DNA of 64,000 nt from Hyphomicrobium denitrificans 1NES1 (GTDB lineage: Bacteria > Pseudomonadota > Alphaproteobacteria > Rhizobiales > Hyphomicrobiaceae): positions 3,162,001 to 3,226,000 of the forward strand of contig NC_021172.1 in assembly GCF_000230975.2 (NCBI RefSeq), in the 5' to 3' direction. The translations under genes and the position numbers were made by a program. The notes below the pieces were generated by a model. It was not told the origin of the DNA, searched no databases, and saw only the letters and a program-made list of their open reading frames with translations. Shown one piece after another: positions 1 through 9,882 of this stretch (the stretch's first letter is position 1; each line of letters opens with the position of its first letter).

Positions 1-254
1 ATGATCACGCTGCGTGGCGTCGGTTCCGTGAGCCCCAGTCCGAAGCGCATCGCAAGATCGACGATGGGAAGGACGGCGCCTCTCAGATTAATGACACCGC
101 GGACATATGCAGGTGCGTGCGGCAAAGGCGTTGCCGGCGTCCATCCGCGAATTTCCCGCACGCACATGATATCGATACAGAACTCTTGCGCACCAACGCG
201 AAACGCGACGAATTCATTGTTTGCAGCGTTGGCTGCCAGCTCGTTCTCTTGCAC
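1..254 (-). CDS. cheW: CheW chemotaxis coupling protein, partial
   Basis: CheW is the cytoplasmic scaffold that links chemoreceptors to the kinase CheA. The 84 visible residues start at a GTG five bases after the cheA stop codon, behind a GGGAGG-type ribosome site lying in the end of cheA. They contain the usual first beta strands of the family: [16 protein letters not shown], then VREIRGW, then [18 protein letters not shown]. The gene leaves the window at its left edge, so the C-terminal half is unseen. It is the last visible gene of the mcp-cheS-cheY-cheA-cheW operon. In related bacteria cheR, cheB, a second cheY and cheD often follow; that is inference here. Confidence 0.9.
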   Translation of the reverse strand, partial: MQENELAANAANNEFVAFRVGAQEFCIDIMCVREIRGWTPATPLPHAPAYVRGVINLRGAVLPIVDLAMRFGLGLTEPTPRSVI

Positions 255-259
255 GACCC

Positions 260-2437
260 CTAACCTCCCGTTCCATAACGAAGCTCGCCGGACAGCGATT
301 CTTCAAATGATCCCGCTACCAGCGCGTCGACGTCGAGGATGAGAGCGACGCGCCCATCGCCGAGGATGGTCGCTGCCGCGATTCCTGCGACGGTGCCGTA
401 GTTTGCTTCCAGGCTCTTGATAACGACCTGCCGCTGATCCTGGATCGAGTCGACGAGCAGCGCGTTCCTTGCGCCGCCGCCTGTTTCGACGAGGATTGCG
501 ACGCTGCTTTCGGGTTGCGTTGCGGTGTCGCGAAATCCGAGCTGCGTTCCGACGTCGATCAGGGGCACAAAGGTGTCGCGGATCGCCATGACCCGGCCTT
601 CTGCGCCAAGCGCGTGAATATCCGCGCTCTTCGGCTTCAGGGTTTCGACAATTGCTGTCAGCGGAACGACGAGTGTTTGGCCAGCAACGGAAACCGCCAT
701 GCCATCGAGGACTGCAAGCGTGAGCGGCAGACTCATCGAGAACGTCGAGCCCTGGCCCGGACGCGATGAAATCGAGATGCGTCCGCCGAGTGCCTGGATG
801 GAGCGCTTTACGACGTCCATGCCGACGCCGCGGCCGGAAATATTCGAGATCGTAGACGCGGTCGAGAAGCCCGGCAGGAACAGCAGATTGTCAATATCAC
901 TATCGGAAAGCTGCGCATCTGCCGCGATCAAGCCTTTTTTGACCGCAGACGCGCGCACTTTATGGCGATTGATGCCGGCGCCATCGTCGGAAATCTCAAT
1001 GACGATACGGCCCGATCGATGCGCCGCCGTCAGACGCACCACGCCTTCGGCCGGTTTTCCCGCAGCGAGACGCGCTTCAGGCGATTCGATGCCGTGGTCG
1101 ACGGCATTGCGGATCATATGCGTCAGCGGTTCGGCCAGACGCTCGACAACGGTCTTGTCGACTTCGGTCGCTTCACCGTCGGTCTTAAGACGGACTTCTT
1201 TGCCGGTGGCGTCAGCGACCTCGCGCACGATGCGCGACATGCGCTGGAACAGCGGTTTGACCGGCTGTGCGCGGATCGCCATAACGCTTTCCTGAATCTC
1301 TCGCGTCAGTTGCTCAAGCTCTTCAAGCCCGATGACGACAGAGGAGGACCCTGCGAAATTGGCTTCGATAACGCGCTGCGAGAGCATCGCCTGGTTGATG
1401 ACAAGCTCACCAACAAGGTTGATGAGCCGATCGACGCGATCGAATTCGACTCGGATCGTCGTCTGAGAAGGGATGGCCGCCGCTTTAGCGTCTGGTTTGG
1501 GGGCCTCACCGACAGGCGTCAGCGCCGAGGGGGCTTCCGCCGATGCGGGTGCAGCAGCAGCGGCGGTTTCCGGCTCGTGAGTATCCGCAGGGCTTTCAGA
1601 TGTCACCATCGGTTCCGCGGCTGGCGAACTTCCGAGAGCCATCGCCAGAAGTGCTGCGATGTCTGCATCGGAGACTTCCGGCTGACCGTCGCTTTCGATC
1701 GAGAGATCGGCTTCACCCTCGACGAACTCAAAAACTTCGCGCACCTCTGCGATATCGCGCTCGGACGTCAGGCGAATCGACCACGAGAAGTAAGCTCCGT
1801 TCGAATCGATGTTTTCGAGGTTCGGCAATGCCGAAACATCGCAGGCCGCTTCCATCACACCGAGGCGATTTAATTCACGCAAGACGAGCGCAGTCTCGTT
1901 GGCGTTCGCATAGAGTTCAGGACGTGGCGTGAAGTTGATGCGATATTCGTGAGACGATGCTCCGGCTTCCTCAGAGGCTGGTTCAATAGATATTTCGGGA
2001 AGTCCAAAATCTATAACCGTCGGCTGGAAGTCGATGGGCTCTTCGACCTCCTCCTCGCCGTTAACGAGCGTCAGACTTTTTATATCCGCGGCAACAGTCT
2101 CGTAGCTTGTCTCATTGATTTCTCTGCCATCCCGCGATGCCTCGACGAGATCCGCAAGAACGTCGGCAGCGCGGAGCATGATTTTCATCATTTCCGGCGT
2201 CGGCGTGAGTTTTCCACTCCGGACAAAATCGAGCGCCGTTTCAAACGTGTGAGCGAACTGTACAAGCTGCGTGAGCTTGAATGCCCCTGCTCCACCTTTG
2301 ATGGAGTGCACTGCGCGAAAGACCGCGTTCACGGTTTCGGAGTCGGTGCTGCCTTCATCCATTGCGAGCAAACCTATCTCCATTTCGGAGAGCTGCTCCT
2401 CGCACTCCTGAAAGAAGGTTTGCCGTATTGCTGCCAT
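260..2437 (-). CDS. cheA: Chemotaxis histidine kinase CheA
   Basis: A cytoplasmic kinase of 725 residues that autophosphorylates and passes phosphate to CheY. The N-terminal Hpt domain carries the motif [12 protein letters not shown] with the phospho-histidine at about H44. A Pro/Ala-rich linker (about 290-350) follows, then the dimerisation helices (from about [20 protein letters not shown]). The ATPase domain has an N box ([12 protein letters not shown]), G1 (DDGAGIN) and G2 (GRGVGMDVV), and the CheW-like regulatory domain is C-terminal. The ATG at 2437 ([12 protein letters not shown]) was chosen because the longer reading frame adds 32 residues unlike any Hpt start. The cheY stop lies 32 bases upstream. 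All catalytic boxes look intact. Confidence 0.97.
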   Translation of the reverse strand: MAAIRQTFFQECEEQLSEMEIGLLAMDEGSTDSETVNAVFRAVHSIKGGAGAFKLTQLVQFAHTFETALDFVRSGKLTPTPEMMKIMLRAADVLADLVEASRDGREINETSYETVAADIKSLTLVNGEEEVEEPIDFQPTVIDFGLPEISIEPASEEAGASSHEYRINFTPRPELYANANETALVLRELNRLGVMEAACDVSALPNLENIDSNGAYFSWSIRLTSERDIAEVREVFEFVEGEADLSIESDGQPEVSDADIAALLAMALGSSPAAEPMVTSESPADTHEPETAAAAAPASAEAPSALTPVGEAPKPDAKAAAIPSQTTIRVEFDRVDRLINLVGELVINQAMLSQRVIEANFAGSSSVVIGLEELEQLTREIQESVMAIRAQPVKPLFQRMSRIVREVADATGKEVRLKTDGEATEVDKTVVERLAEPLTHMIRNAVDHGIESPEARLAAGKPAEGVVRLTAAHRSGRIVIEISDDGAGINRHKVRASAVKKGLIAADAQLSDSDIDNLLFLPGFSTASTISNISGRGVGMDVVKRSIQALGGRISISSRPGQGSTFSMSLPLTLAVLDGMAVSVAGQTLVVPLTAIVETLKPKSADIHALGAEGRVMAIRDTFVPLIDVGTQLGFRDTATQPESSVAILVETGGGARNALLVDSIQDQRQVVIKSLEANYGTVAGIAAATILGDGRVALILDVDALVAGSFEESLSGELRYGTGG

Positions 2438-2469
2438 TGAATCCACGACTGTCACCCCCACTTGTCGTG

Positions 2470-2835
2470 TCAAGCCGCAACGCGCCGAATCGCGGCGATG
2501 AGTTTCGTCGGCTCGAACGGCTTGACGATCCACCCTGTTGCGCCAGCTTCCTTAGCGCGCTGCTTTTTTGCGGCGTCGCTTTCCGTCGTCAGGACGAGGA
2601 TCGGAACTTTGCGATAGCGGTTATCCTTGCGCACCGCTTCGATGAGGCCGAAGCCGTCCATCTTGGGCATGTTGATGTCGGTTACGATGACATCCGGTGT
2701 GGATCTCTGGAGAACTTCAAGACCGTCGACACCATCGACGGCTTGCAAAACGTTGAAGCCTGCTTCGGCGAGCGCCATTCTCAACATGTCGCGCATTGTG
2801 CGCGAATCGTCGACCGTGAGTATTGTTTGCATCAT
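2470..2835 (-). CDS. cheY: Single-domain response regulator CheY
   Basis: A 121-residue receiver domain without an output domain. The acidic pair D9/D10, phospho-acceptor D53 (VIVTDINMPK), the threonine of VLTTES and K105 of IVKPFEP are all present, so it should accept phosphate from CheA. The first of two tandem ATG codons overlaps the stop of the upstream STAS gene in an ATGA arrangement, which indicates coupled translation. By its place between a cheS-like gene and cheA it corresponds to CheY1 of Sinorhizobium, which acts as a phosphate sink rather than the motor-binding regulator. That functional assignment is inference from gene order. Confidence 0.95.
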   Translation of the reverse strand: MMQTILTVDDSRTMRDMLRMALAEAGFNVLQAVDGVDGLEVLQRSTPDVIVTDINMPKMDGFGLIEAVRKDNRYRKVPILVLTTESDAAKKQRAKEAGATGWIVKPFEPTKLIAAIRRVAA

Positions 2836-3293
2836 CGATTTCCTTCGAGCAGCAGGTCTTCGCGCGGCAATCCGACGAGCGCAATCGTCTCGAGAAATTC
2901 CGGACTTGGATTTTCCAAACGATAGCTCTTCCCGTCGCTCTGCCAGGTCCGAGCCGCGGCGACGAGCACTTGCAGCGATTGCACGCCGACGCGCCGGATT
3001 TGGCTCGCGTCGATGACAAGAGCGTCGCCTCGCTGAGCCAACAGCATCTCCTTGATCGCGGCAGCTGCCGACGAATCGAGGCAATCCGGCAGCATTAGCG
3101 CTGGCGCAGCTCGATCCGGCTCGCTCGACGGCATCTCCGTGGTCGCTGCCTCTTCCGGAGGAGGCGCGGCAACTGCATTTGCATTCATCGTTGACGTCAC
3201 GATTTCTGCTTCCGCCTTCGAGGTACCCGCTTTCGCAGCGGCCTTCTTTCGTCGGCGGCCGGCGCCGGCAGATTTGTGCTTTGCGCGCGGCAT
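2832..3293 (-). CDS. STAS-domain protein of the che operon, CheS-like
   Basis: A 153-residue protein. The first 60 or so residues are basic (GRRRKKAAAKAG) and Ala/Pro/Glu-rich, probably disordered. Residues 65-150 form a STAS-type domain, as in anti-anti-sigma factors, with LVIDASQIRRVGVQSLQVL at the position of the conserved Asp-x-Ser motif. Its place between the receptor gene and cheY-cheA matches cheS of Sinorhizobium meliloti, a small protein that binds CheA and helps drain phosphate to CheY1. The long basic N-terminal tail would be extra relative to the 97-residue CheS. The start overlaps the mcp stop (TAATG) and the stop overlaps the cheY start. The fold call is firm; the CheS role is inferred. 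Confidence 0.75.
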   Translation of the reverse strand: MPRAKHKSAGAGRRRKKAAAKAGTSKAEAEIVTSTMNANAVAAPPPEEAATTEMPSSEPDRAAPALMLPDCLDSSAAAAIKEMLLAQRGDALVIDASQIRRVGVQSLQVLVAAARTWQSDGKSYRLENPSPEFLETIALVGLPREDLLLEGNR

Positions 3294-5623
3294 TAGAATT
3301 CCTCCCAGCCAGCATCGGCAGTCTCCGCGCCGTGCTGGCGACCGCTGCCGTTGGAAGCAACCTTCAGCCTGCCCGCGGGTTTCGCTGCGCGCGCTGCAGG
3401 CTTTGCCATTTCCCGCCGAGGAGCAATTTCGACGACGGTATCGTCGCCCGTCTTGAATCGGCTGACGAGGTTTGCAAGTTCCTCCGTCTGCTGAGCCAAT
3501 GTTTGCGTTGCGGCGGTTGCTTCTTCGACCATCGCGGCGTTCTGCTGAGTAACCTGGTCCATTTCGTTGACCGCGGTGTTGACCTGCTCGAGGCCGTGCG
3601 CCTGCTCGTTGGCACTCGCTGCGATTTCCGTAACGATCGAGTTGATCTCGGCGACCTGAGTGACGATGCGCGTCAGAGCGTGGCCCGTTTCGCCGACGAG
3701 CTGAACACCTTGCGCGACCTGGCCGGTCGAAGCTGAGATCAATCCCTTGATCTCCTTGGCCGCCTCCGCGGAGCGCTGAGCCAGCGCACGAACTTCCGAC
3801 GCGACCACCGCAAATCCGCGCCCTGCATCGCCAGCGCGCGCGGCTTCGACACCGGCGTTCAAGGCAAGAAGGTTTGTCTGGAAGGCGATCTCGTCGATGA
3901 CGCCAATGATCTGGCTGATCTGCTTAGACGAACTTTCTATGCCGGTCATGGCTTCGATGGCTCTGCGAACCACTTCGCCGCTCTTCTCGGCATCGGCTTT
4001 CGCAATCGACACCGTCTCACGAGCATGCGTTGCACCGCGCGCCGTCTTGTTGACGGTATCGGTGATCTCCTTGACCGCGGCAGCCGTCTCTTCGAGGCTC
4101 GCGGCCTGGTTCTCGGTGCGGCGCGATAGATCGTCGGAAGCCTGCGAAATTTCGTTGGTTCCGAGCTTGATGCTGCCTGCGCCTTTCTTGACGAGGGAGA
4201 TCGTGCTTTTCAGCGTCGAAGCTGCGGAGTTGAAATCTGCCTTGAGCTTTGCGAACTGGGGTGCGACGTCGATGTAGAGACCCGTCTCAAGGTCGCCTTC
4301 AGCGAGCTCGGAAAGAGCCGCACCGAGCGATTCGACTACGACGTTGATTTGTTTCTCGGCCTCGAGTTTAGCGACCTGAGCCTGCTCCAGCTGGCCCATC
4401 ATCAGATTCATCTGGTTGATGATCGGCTCATATTCCTGAATGACTTTCTCAGCGATCTGGTGCGAGAAATCGCCTCGGGCGATACGATCTGCCGCTGCCG
4501 TGAAAGCGCGCATGAAGCGCTCATGTTCGCGTGCATAGTGATCGCCTTGCTCCTGCTGCTGCTTGGCAGCTTCAACGGCTGCATTAGTCATCGCCTTCTG
4601 TTCGACCGCGGCTTCCTTGAAGCGAGCAAGAGTCTGAGCGATTTCGCCGTTTTCGTTGGAATCAGTGAGACACGGGATGTCGACGCTGAGATCCTTTCGG
4701 CTGATCTGATCCATAGCGCGAACGAGGCTCGCAAGCCGCGCCGTGATTCCTTTGGAGATCGCCGTTACGATACAAATGGCTGCAACAGTTGCTGCGATGA
4801 GGAGAGCGAGCGTGCGATAGAGCGTGGCGCGCGCATCACTATCGTGATTTTCAGCCAATTGGATATATAGCCCCGCCATTTCCGAAGCCATTGCGCTCGT
4901 CGTCTTGCTGGCTCCGAGCACAGCATCCTGCATCTCCGATCCCAGGGCGGCGCGCTGATAATTGGCCGACTTAATCTTCGAAGCTATCTGTTCGAGTTGG
5001 CCGACGAGTTGGACGCCGGCATTGGCTAGGTTGCGTTTCTCGTCGCTCGCGACATCCGTCGCCGTAAGATCGGCGAGGGGCTTACGCAGGCTTTCTGTCG
5101 CATCATGGAGCGCAGAATAGTCAATCGCCAGCGCAGCTTCCCCGGCGGGCGCCGAACCGAGTGTGTCGTGGAGCCCGGTCAACGACTGCTTGATGGCTGG
5201 CAGATACTCAATGAATATCTGCTGGGCACGATAGGTATCGGGTGACAAATCTGCGGCGATTGCAGAAGCATCGGCAATGCCGACCAGCAACTCCGCTCCG
5301 ATTTTGCTCTTTTCCGAGATGCTCGTCGCATTGGCAAATGCGTTGATCGTTGACTCAACCCCGAGACTTCGGCCCGTGGTCGACGAGAGAGACGCCAACT
5401 CGCCGCTGACGCCCGTACGGACGTTTTGATCCGATGCCATCTCGCCCCAAACTGCTCGGGCAAGCTTCGCTCCTTCGATTTCCTTGTGAAGCACGCTGAT
5501 CTGTTCGAGCTGATGATCGGCGTACATATACAATTGACCAAGCGACGGGATCAGGAATACCGCCGATATGAGGGCAAGCCGACGCGGCATTGACCATTTG
5601 CTATTGATGTACCCGATGACCAT
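3293..5623 (-). CDS. Methyl-accepting chemotaxis protein
   Basis: A transmembrane chemoreceptor of 776 residues. One membrane helix spans about 15-35, a periplasmic ligand region about 36-270, and a second helix about 271-290 ([20 protein letters not shown]). A HAMP domain follows, and the cytoplasmic signalling hairpin carries the tip sequence [21 protein letters not shown]. The protein ends in GWEEF, which resembles the xWxxF pentapeptide that tethers CheR/CheB methylation enzymes. The ATG at 5623 was chosen because the 32 residues upstream are Arg/Gln-rich and do not fit a membrane anchor. It is the first gene of the che operon. The ligand is unknown; the sensor domain was not recognised. 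Confidence 0.95.
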   Translation of the reverse strand: MVIGYINSKWSMPRRLALISAVFLIPSLGQLYMYADHQLEQISVLHKEIEGAKLARAVWGEMASDQNVRTGVSGELASLSSTTGRSLGVESTINAFANATSISEKSKIGAELLVGIADASAIAADLSPDTYRAQQIFIEYLPAIKQSLTGLHDTLGSAPAGEAALAIDYSALHDATESLRKPLADLTATDVASDEKRNLANAGVQLVGQLEQIASKIKSANYQRAALGSEMQDAVLGASKTTSAMASEMAGLYIQLAENHDSDARATLYRTLALLIAATVAAICIVTAISKGITARLASLVRAMDQISRKDLSVDIPCLTDSNENGEIAQTLARFKEAAVEQKAMTNAAVEAAKQQQEQGDHYAREHERFMRAFTAAADRIARGDFSHQIAEKVIQEYEPIINQMNLMMGQLEQAQVAKLEAEKQINVVVESLGAALSELAEGDLETGLYIDVAPQFAKLKADFNSAASTLKSTISLVKKGAGSIKLGTNEISQASDDLSRRTENQAASLEETAAAVKEITDTVNKTARGATHARETVSIAKADAEKSGEVVRRAIEAMTGIESSSKQISQIIGVIDEIAFQTNLLALNAGVEAARAGDAGRGFAVVASEVRALAQRSAEAAKEIKGLISASTGQVAQGVQLVGETGHALTRIVTQVAEINSIVTEIAASANEQAHGLEQVNTAVNEMDQVTQQNAAMVEEATAATQTLAQQTEELANLVSRFKTGDDTVVEIAPRREMAKPAARAAKPAGRLKVASNGSGRQHGAETADAGWEEF

Positions 5624-6183
5624 GTCTTTTGACCTGTTTTGAGGTGGCTGTTGATGCGGCTCGTTTCGATCGATGGACGGCGCACGCCGCCGTTTGCGGC
5701 TCGCGCACAAAGATTTCAATTCGTCAGCGCTGCTGGAGGGGGCTTAGATCTCGCGATTGCCGATGCTTGCTAAGCGGACTAGGCACGCTGCGGGCGATAC
5801 CGGCACTGGGTTGATGATCATCTCGATCACCAAAGTTCGCGGATCCCGGCGTTTGGGCCGGTGATAATGGGGCATGCGCCATAAGCTTGTTCCTGCTTCT
5901 CAAAGCCCGGAACATGTCGGGTTGTAGCCGACACGGTTGCGCGGCGTCATGCCTATGATTTCAATTATCAAGCAACCGTTCGGCAAAAATAATTCGCAAA
6001 GTTATCGAATTCGTTTACGTCGCAAAAATGATGTTTTTTATTTTCTACAGCTATTTTTATGACTGCCTTTCTTCGATATCTTGCCCCCGAAATTAGCGAT
6101 TCTCAAAAATTTGGCGATTCTCCCTCGCGGCGCTTATAACTCTTAAAATCATCTTTTTGGCTCTTTGATTGATTCCCTCGCAT
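5624..6183. other. Gene-free interval upstream of the receptor gene
   Basis: This 560-base stretch separates the che operon from a PilZ gene transcribed towards it. Both neighbours are on the minus strand, so it must hold the che operon promoter and the 3' end of the PilZ transcript. The part from about 5980 to 6170 is clearly AT-rich relative to its surroundings. A 63-codon frame on the minus strand (5724-5915) has no recognisable similarity and no convincing ribosome site, so it was not called. No confident promoter or terminator could be placed. Confidence 0.5.
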
Positions 6184-6525
6184 TTAGCGCGTCGACCAGG
6201 AAATGCGGCGCGGGGGTTTTATGTATTGCGCCCCGATATAAACGCCTTCAGCATGAGCAAGCCGACATTTCACGACAAAATCGTCGCCTGGAATTTCAAG
6301 ATCGAATTCCGACCCTACAAGAGCCGCATCGGCAAGTTTGATTCGCGCGCCCGCGTCCGAAAAGTCGACAACAGCCCCTGACAGCCGCCGACCATCATTC
6401 AAGATGACTACGGCGGATTTAAACGCCGCTCTTCTACCGAATTGCCGCCGTTCCGGCTGTTTATCTATAGGCAAAGCTTCCTCGTTCAGTCCGCTTATTG
6501 AGACCATTGCGCGAATAACTTGCAT
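6184..6525 (-). CDS. PilZ-domain protein, probable cyclic-di-GMP receptor
   Basis: A small cytoplasmic protein (113 residues from this start) made almost wholly of a PilZ domain. The arginine-rich motif ERRQFGRR precedes the first strand, and DFSDAGARI supplies the second signature (D/N-x-S-x-x-G); together these bind cyclic-di-GMP in known family members. The start at 6525 was preferred because AAGG lies four bases upstream; 6507 and 6597 are alternatives. It is divergent from a PAS-GGDEF-EAL gene, so sensing and turnover of the same second messenger are encoded side by side. A brake or modulator of the nearby flagellum is a reasonable guess but unproven. Confidence 0.8.
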   Translation of the reverse strand: MQVIRAMVSISGLNEEALPIDKQPERRQFGRRAAFKSAVVILNDGRRLSGAVVDFSDAGARIKLADAALVGSEFDLEIPGDDFVVKCRLAHAEGVYIGAQYIKPPRRISWSTR

Positions 6526-6661
6526 CGGCCTTAAAACATCGGATTGCCTTAAAAATGAATTCGGACCGCTGTGTTGTATCTGAATCCCGAGCCTCAAATA
6601 TCTGTATCGATGGCGACGTAAAATTCGCGAATACCAACTCTCAATTTTCTCCGATTGCTAC

Positions 6662-6684
6662 AGTCGACAAGTTCGAAGTCGACT
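6662..6684. promoter_or_regulatory. Inverted repeat in divergent promoter region
   Basis: Perfect 7-base arms AGTCGAC and GTCGACT are separated by nine bases that themselves contain the palindrome TTCGAA. The element lies between the divergent PilZ and PAS-GGDEF-EAL genes, about 105 bases before the latter. It looks like a dimeric regulator site, but no cognate regulator can be named. Confidence 0.35.
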
Positions 6685-6790
6685 AAGGCGACGTTAAGAT
6701 ATTTCCATCAAATTGTTCATATCGGTTCGGTCCATATCATCGCTGGTGGTGCGATCTGGTAGGGCACACCCTTAGTCGGCATGTGGCGTC

Positions 6791-8905
6791 ATGGCATTCA
6801 ATCTCGACAGATTAGTATCCAGCGCTTCAGTTTCTCGCCTGGGCCGGCGCAAGTCTCATAGCGTAAGCTTTGCCGACACGTCGTGGGGAAAACGGGGATT
6901 CGCGTCTGCCCTCGATCAATTCGGTATTGTTTCTATAACGGATCCGGGTGGGCGGATTCTGCACGTCAACGACGAATTCATCCGGCTAAGCGGATATTCG
7001 CGGGACGAACTCATAGGCCGCACGCATGCGATATTGAATTCGTCGCATCATCCAAAGACGTTTTGGGCGGAGGCTTACCGCACGCTTGCAGGCGGGAAGA
7101 CGTGGCGTGCGCAGGTTAGGAACAGAGGCAAAAGCGGTCGAGCCTACTGGGTCGATGCTCTGATCGTCCCCCTCAACAGCCGAAATGGCCTTAAAGGATT
7201 TCTGTCTGTTCAGCGCGACATAACGGAGGTTGTTGCGCTCCGAGCCGAGTCGGAGGAGCGCGCATCTATTCTTCAAACCATCGTCGAAAGCTTCCCGGGC
7301 GGCATCACGGCGTTCGACAAGGATCACAACGTTGTTCTTTGCAATCGTCGGCAGAGAGAGCTGATGCACTATCCCGACGAGCTGTTTGCCAACGGTCAGC
7401 CGACGGCCGAAGATCTTTATCGCGTCGAGGCGAATCGCGGCGAGTACGGCCCTGGCGATGCTGAGGAGCACGTTCGCAAGCAGCTCGATATTGCGAGCCG
7501 CGCCATACCCCAAACCATCGAGCGCCGGCGTCCTAACGGGACCTATCTCGAAACCCGATACATACCTCTGGCTCACGGCGGCTTTGTCACTACACAGTTA
7601 GATATCACCGGTCGCAAGCTGGATCAGGAAACTATTGGACGGCTTGTTCACCACGACGCGTTGACGGGGCTGCCGAACCGTTCACTGTTCCTGGATCGCA
7701 TGCGATCCAGCATCGCCGGGCGTGGCCAAGAGCTCTTGGCATTGCATTGCCTCAATCTCGATAATCTGAAATTGGTCAATGAGAGCTTGGGCGATCTCGC
7801 CGGCGATGAGTTGCTTAAGCGCACGGCACAACGGCTAAGCCGGCTTCTCGGCGACAGCGATACCGCAGCCCGGTTAGGCGGTGATGACTTTGCCGTCATT
7901 CAAGCTGCTCCCAAATCCATCAACGACGTCGAAGCCATGGCCAAGCGCATTATATCCATGCTGTCCGAATCGATCGGTTTAGATGGCAGGGATATTACAA
8001 TCGGCACCAGTGTCGGCGTCGCGGTAGCACCAACCGATGGAACCCATGCAGTGGAACTGATACGGAACGCGGATGCCGCTCTCCGGCGAACGAAGTCGCT
8101 GGCTCGCGGCACTTACGGGTTCTTTGAGCCTTCCATGCACGAACGCCTTCGGCAACGGCTTCGAATGGAAATGGAGATGCGCGAGGCACTTGCTAGCAAT
8201 GCGTTCGAGCTTCACTATCAGCCAATCGTCAATACGAAGACGCTTAAGATCGTCGGTTGCGAAGCTCTGATCCGCTGGCGGCATCCTGAGCGAGGGCTCG
8301 TTCCGGCATCGGAATTCATTCCGATCGCGGAAGAATGCGGCATTATAGGGCAAATTGGTGATTGGGTCTTAAAGACGGCCTGTGCAGAAGCCAGCCGATG
8401 GCCCGATGACGTGTGGATTGCGGTCAACATCTCGGCAGCTCAATTCAGCGGTCCGAGCCTCGTCGACAAGGTTTTGGCGGTTTCCAAAGGATTGCCTCTG
8501 TCGCAGCTGGTCCTTGAAATCACGGAGACGCTCCTGATGAAGAACCGGGACATTGCAGCGGCGACGCTCGATCGATTGAAGAAGCTTGGCGTGCGCTTTG
8601 CGATCGACGATTTTGGAACGGGGTTTTCATCTCTGAGCTACCTTCAGAGCTTCCCCTTCGACAAAATCAAAATCGACCGTTCGTTTGTATCCAATATCGC
8701 AAATCAAAAGCGGTCGGCAACGCTTCGTCGCTCCATTATCCAGCTTGGCTATAACCTCGGAATGACGAGCGTCGCGGAAGGTGTCGAATCCAAACAGCAA
8801 TTGGACTTGCTACGAGCGGAGGGATGCGTCGAAGCACAGGGCTTCTTGTTCTCACCTGCAGTTCCATCTGCAAAAATTCGAGAGCTATTTGCAAGTCCGC
8901 TTTGA
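6791..8905 (+). CDS. PAS-PAS-GGDEF-EAL cyclic-di-GMP enzyme
   Basis: A 704-residue soluble signalling protein. A PAS domain spans about 37-147 and a second PAS-like segment about 160-275. A GGDEF domain spans about 285-445 and an EAL domain about 465-700. The EAL domain keeps EALIRW (491-496), NISAAQF, EITE, the DDFGTGFSSLSYL loop, KIDRSFV and EGVE, so phosphodiesterase activity is expected. The GGDEF signature reads GGDDF (363-367), with the catalytic glutamate position changed to Asp, which suggests weak cyclase activity or a GTP-binding regulatory role. No membrane helix is evident. It is divergent from a PilZ gene. The signal sensed by PAS (redox, oxygen or small molecule) cannot be read from the sequence. 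Confidence 0.92.
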   Translation: MAFNLDRLVSSASVSRLGRRKSHSVSFADTSWGKRGFASALDQFGIVSITDPGGRILHVNDEFIRLSGYSRDELIGRTHAILNSSHHPKTFWAEAYRTLAGGKTWRAQVRNRGKSGRAYWVDALIVPLNSRNGLKGFLSVQRDITEVVALRAESEERASILQTIVESFPGGITAFDKDHNVVLCNRRQRELMHYPDELFANGQPTAEDLYRVEANRGEYGPGDAEEHVRKQLDIASRAIPQTIERRRPNGTYLETRYIPLAHGGFVTTQLDITGRKLDQETIGRLVHHDALTGLPNRSLFLDRMRSSIAGRGQELLALHCLNLDNLKLVNESLGDLAGDELLKRTAQRLSRLLGDSDTAARLGGDDFAVIQAAPKSINDVEAMAKRIISMLSESIGLDGRDITIGTSVGVAVAPTDGTHAVELIRNADAALRRTKSLARGTYGFFEPSMHERLRQRLRMEMEMREALASNAFELHYQPIVNTKTLKIVGCEALIRWRHPERGLVPASEFIPIAEECGIIGQIGDWVLKTACAEASRWPDDVWIAVNISAAQFSGPSLVDKVLAVSKGLPLSQLVLEITETLLMKNRDIAAATLDRLKKLGVRFAIDDFGTGFSSLSYLQSFPFDKIKIDRSFVSNIANQKRSATLRRSIIQLGYNLGMTSVAEGVESKQQLDLLRAEGCVEAQGFLFSPAVPSAKIRELFASPL

Positions 8906-8963
8906 GGCCGGCAGCCGGGCATAAGGGACGTGGGAACGGCAGATATCCAGGGGGTACGCGGCT

Positions 8964-9827
8964 ATGCTGGGGACGCTTTTAAGATTTTCCGAGCCTGCCA
9001 AACCGCGGCGAGCATTGGTGTCGCCGAGCGATCCTATCGACGGGTGCGCACGATTCGAAGCTCTTGTTTGCGAGTTTCATTGGACAGCATTGCAAATCGG
9101 CGCCATCGCATCCTGCATGAATGCAAGCCTCGCTTCGCGGCGAAGCTGGATGCTGAGGGCGTGCAGTAACTTGGTTCCTGTTGAGTCACCTGTGGTAAAA
9201 GTTGCATTGCGGTCATGGCAGGATATCGGTTTGCCGCGCGACCTCGCGGCTGCGGTTGCACGAATCTATTTTAACCTTGCCGATGCCAAGAAGCTCGCAC
9301 TTCCGCTGATTAACAGCGCGGGGATTTTTGCCGCTCCGAAAATTCCGCTCGCCAAGCTCGAACAAATCACGGCCGTATGGCGGAAGCTTGCAGAAGACTG
9401 CCGAGACGCCGTGTTGGAACTCGAGCCCGAGACACGCTGGCGGCTCAACGGAACATACACGGGAAACGCGCTGGTCCTCAGCAAATTTCTGAAGGAAGCG
9501 ATGGCCGGATTACGGACTTGTGTCAATCAATATGGGGAGGTGGCTTTGCCTCTCCTTCCGCAGCGGCGGAAAATGCCGAGATATATGCTGCTCCAGCATT
9601 GCAAGATCTTCTCGCAGGGAAGCGCGTCCGCTGCCTTCGCGCGTGACCTCTCGAAAAATGATTTGAGCGTCGATTGCGATGGCGATTTTCGGCTGAAAGA
9701 TGCCGTTGTCGTCGTTTTACGAAGCGGGCGTAAATTGCCGGGGTTGATCGTTTGGTTCAAGGATGGCAAAGCCGGCGTGCGCTTCAATAGTCCGTTGCCT
9801 GACGATGATCTTTTAATCTCTGACTGA
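8964..9827 (+). CDS. PilZ-like domain protein of unknown function
   Basis: Up to 287 residues. The C-terminal 90 residues begin RRKMPRYMLLQHCKIF, continue through ARDLSKNDLSVDCDG and end in a beta-rich stretch (VVVVLRSGRKLPGLIVWFKDGKAGVRF); this has the shape of a PilZ barrel, although the RxxxR and D/NxSxxG signatures are only partly kept. The middle (about 80-190) is helical with no recognised family. The start is uncertain: the first 60 residues are unusual in composition, and ATGs at 9117 and 9147 are alternatives. It follows the GGDEF-EAL gene by 58 bases and is probably cotranscribed with it. Cyclic-di-GMP binding is possible, not shown. Confidence 0.6.
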   Translation: MLGTLLRFSEPAKPRRALVSPSDPIDGCARFEALVCEFHWTALQIGAIASCMNASLASRRSWMLRACSNLVPVESPVVKVALRSWQDIGLPRDLAAAVARIYFNLADAKKLALPLINSAGIFAAPKIPLAKLEQITAVWRKLAEDCRDAVLELEPETRWRLNGTYTGNALVLSKFLKEAMAGLRTCVNQYGEVALPLLPQRRKMPRYMLLQHCKIFSQGSASAAFARDLSKNDLSVDCDGDFRLKDAVVVVLRSGRKLPGLIVWFKDGKAGVRFNSPLPDDDLLISD

Positions 9828-9882
9828 AGCCACAATAAGCGGATTAGGGCGTCCGAATTTCTTCCGCACGACAATTTATTTT

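Noticed and set aside
962..1873. Long plus-strand open frame of 303 codons opposite cheA
   Set aside because: It lies wholly antisense to a well-supported gene, and its translation is Arg/Asp-rich without any family features.
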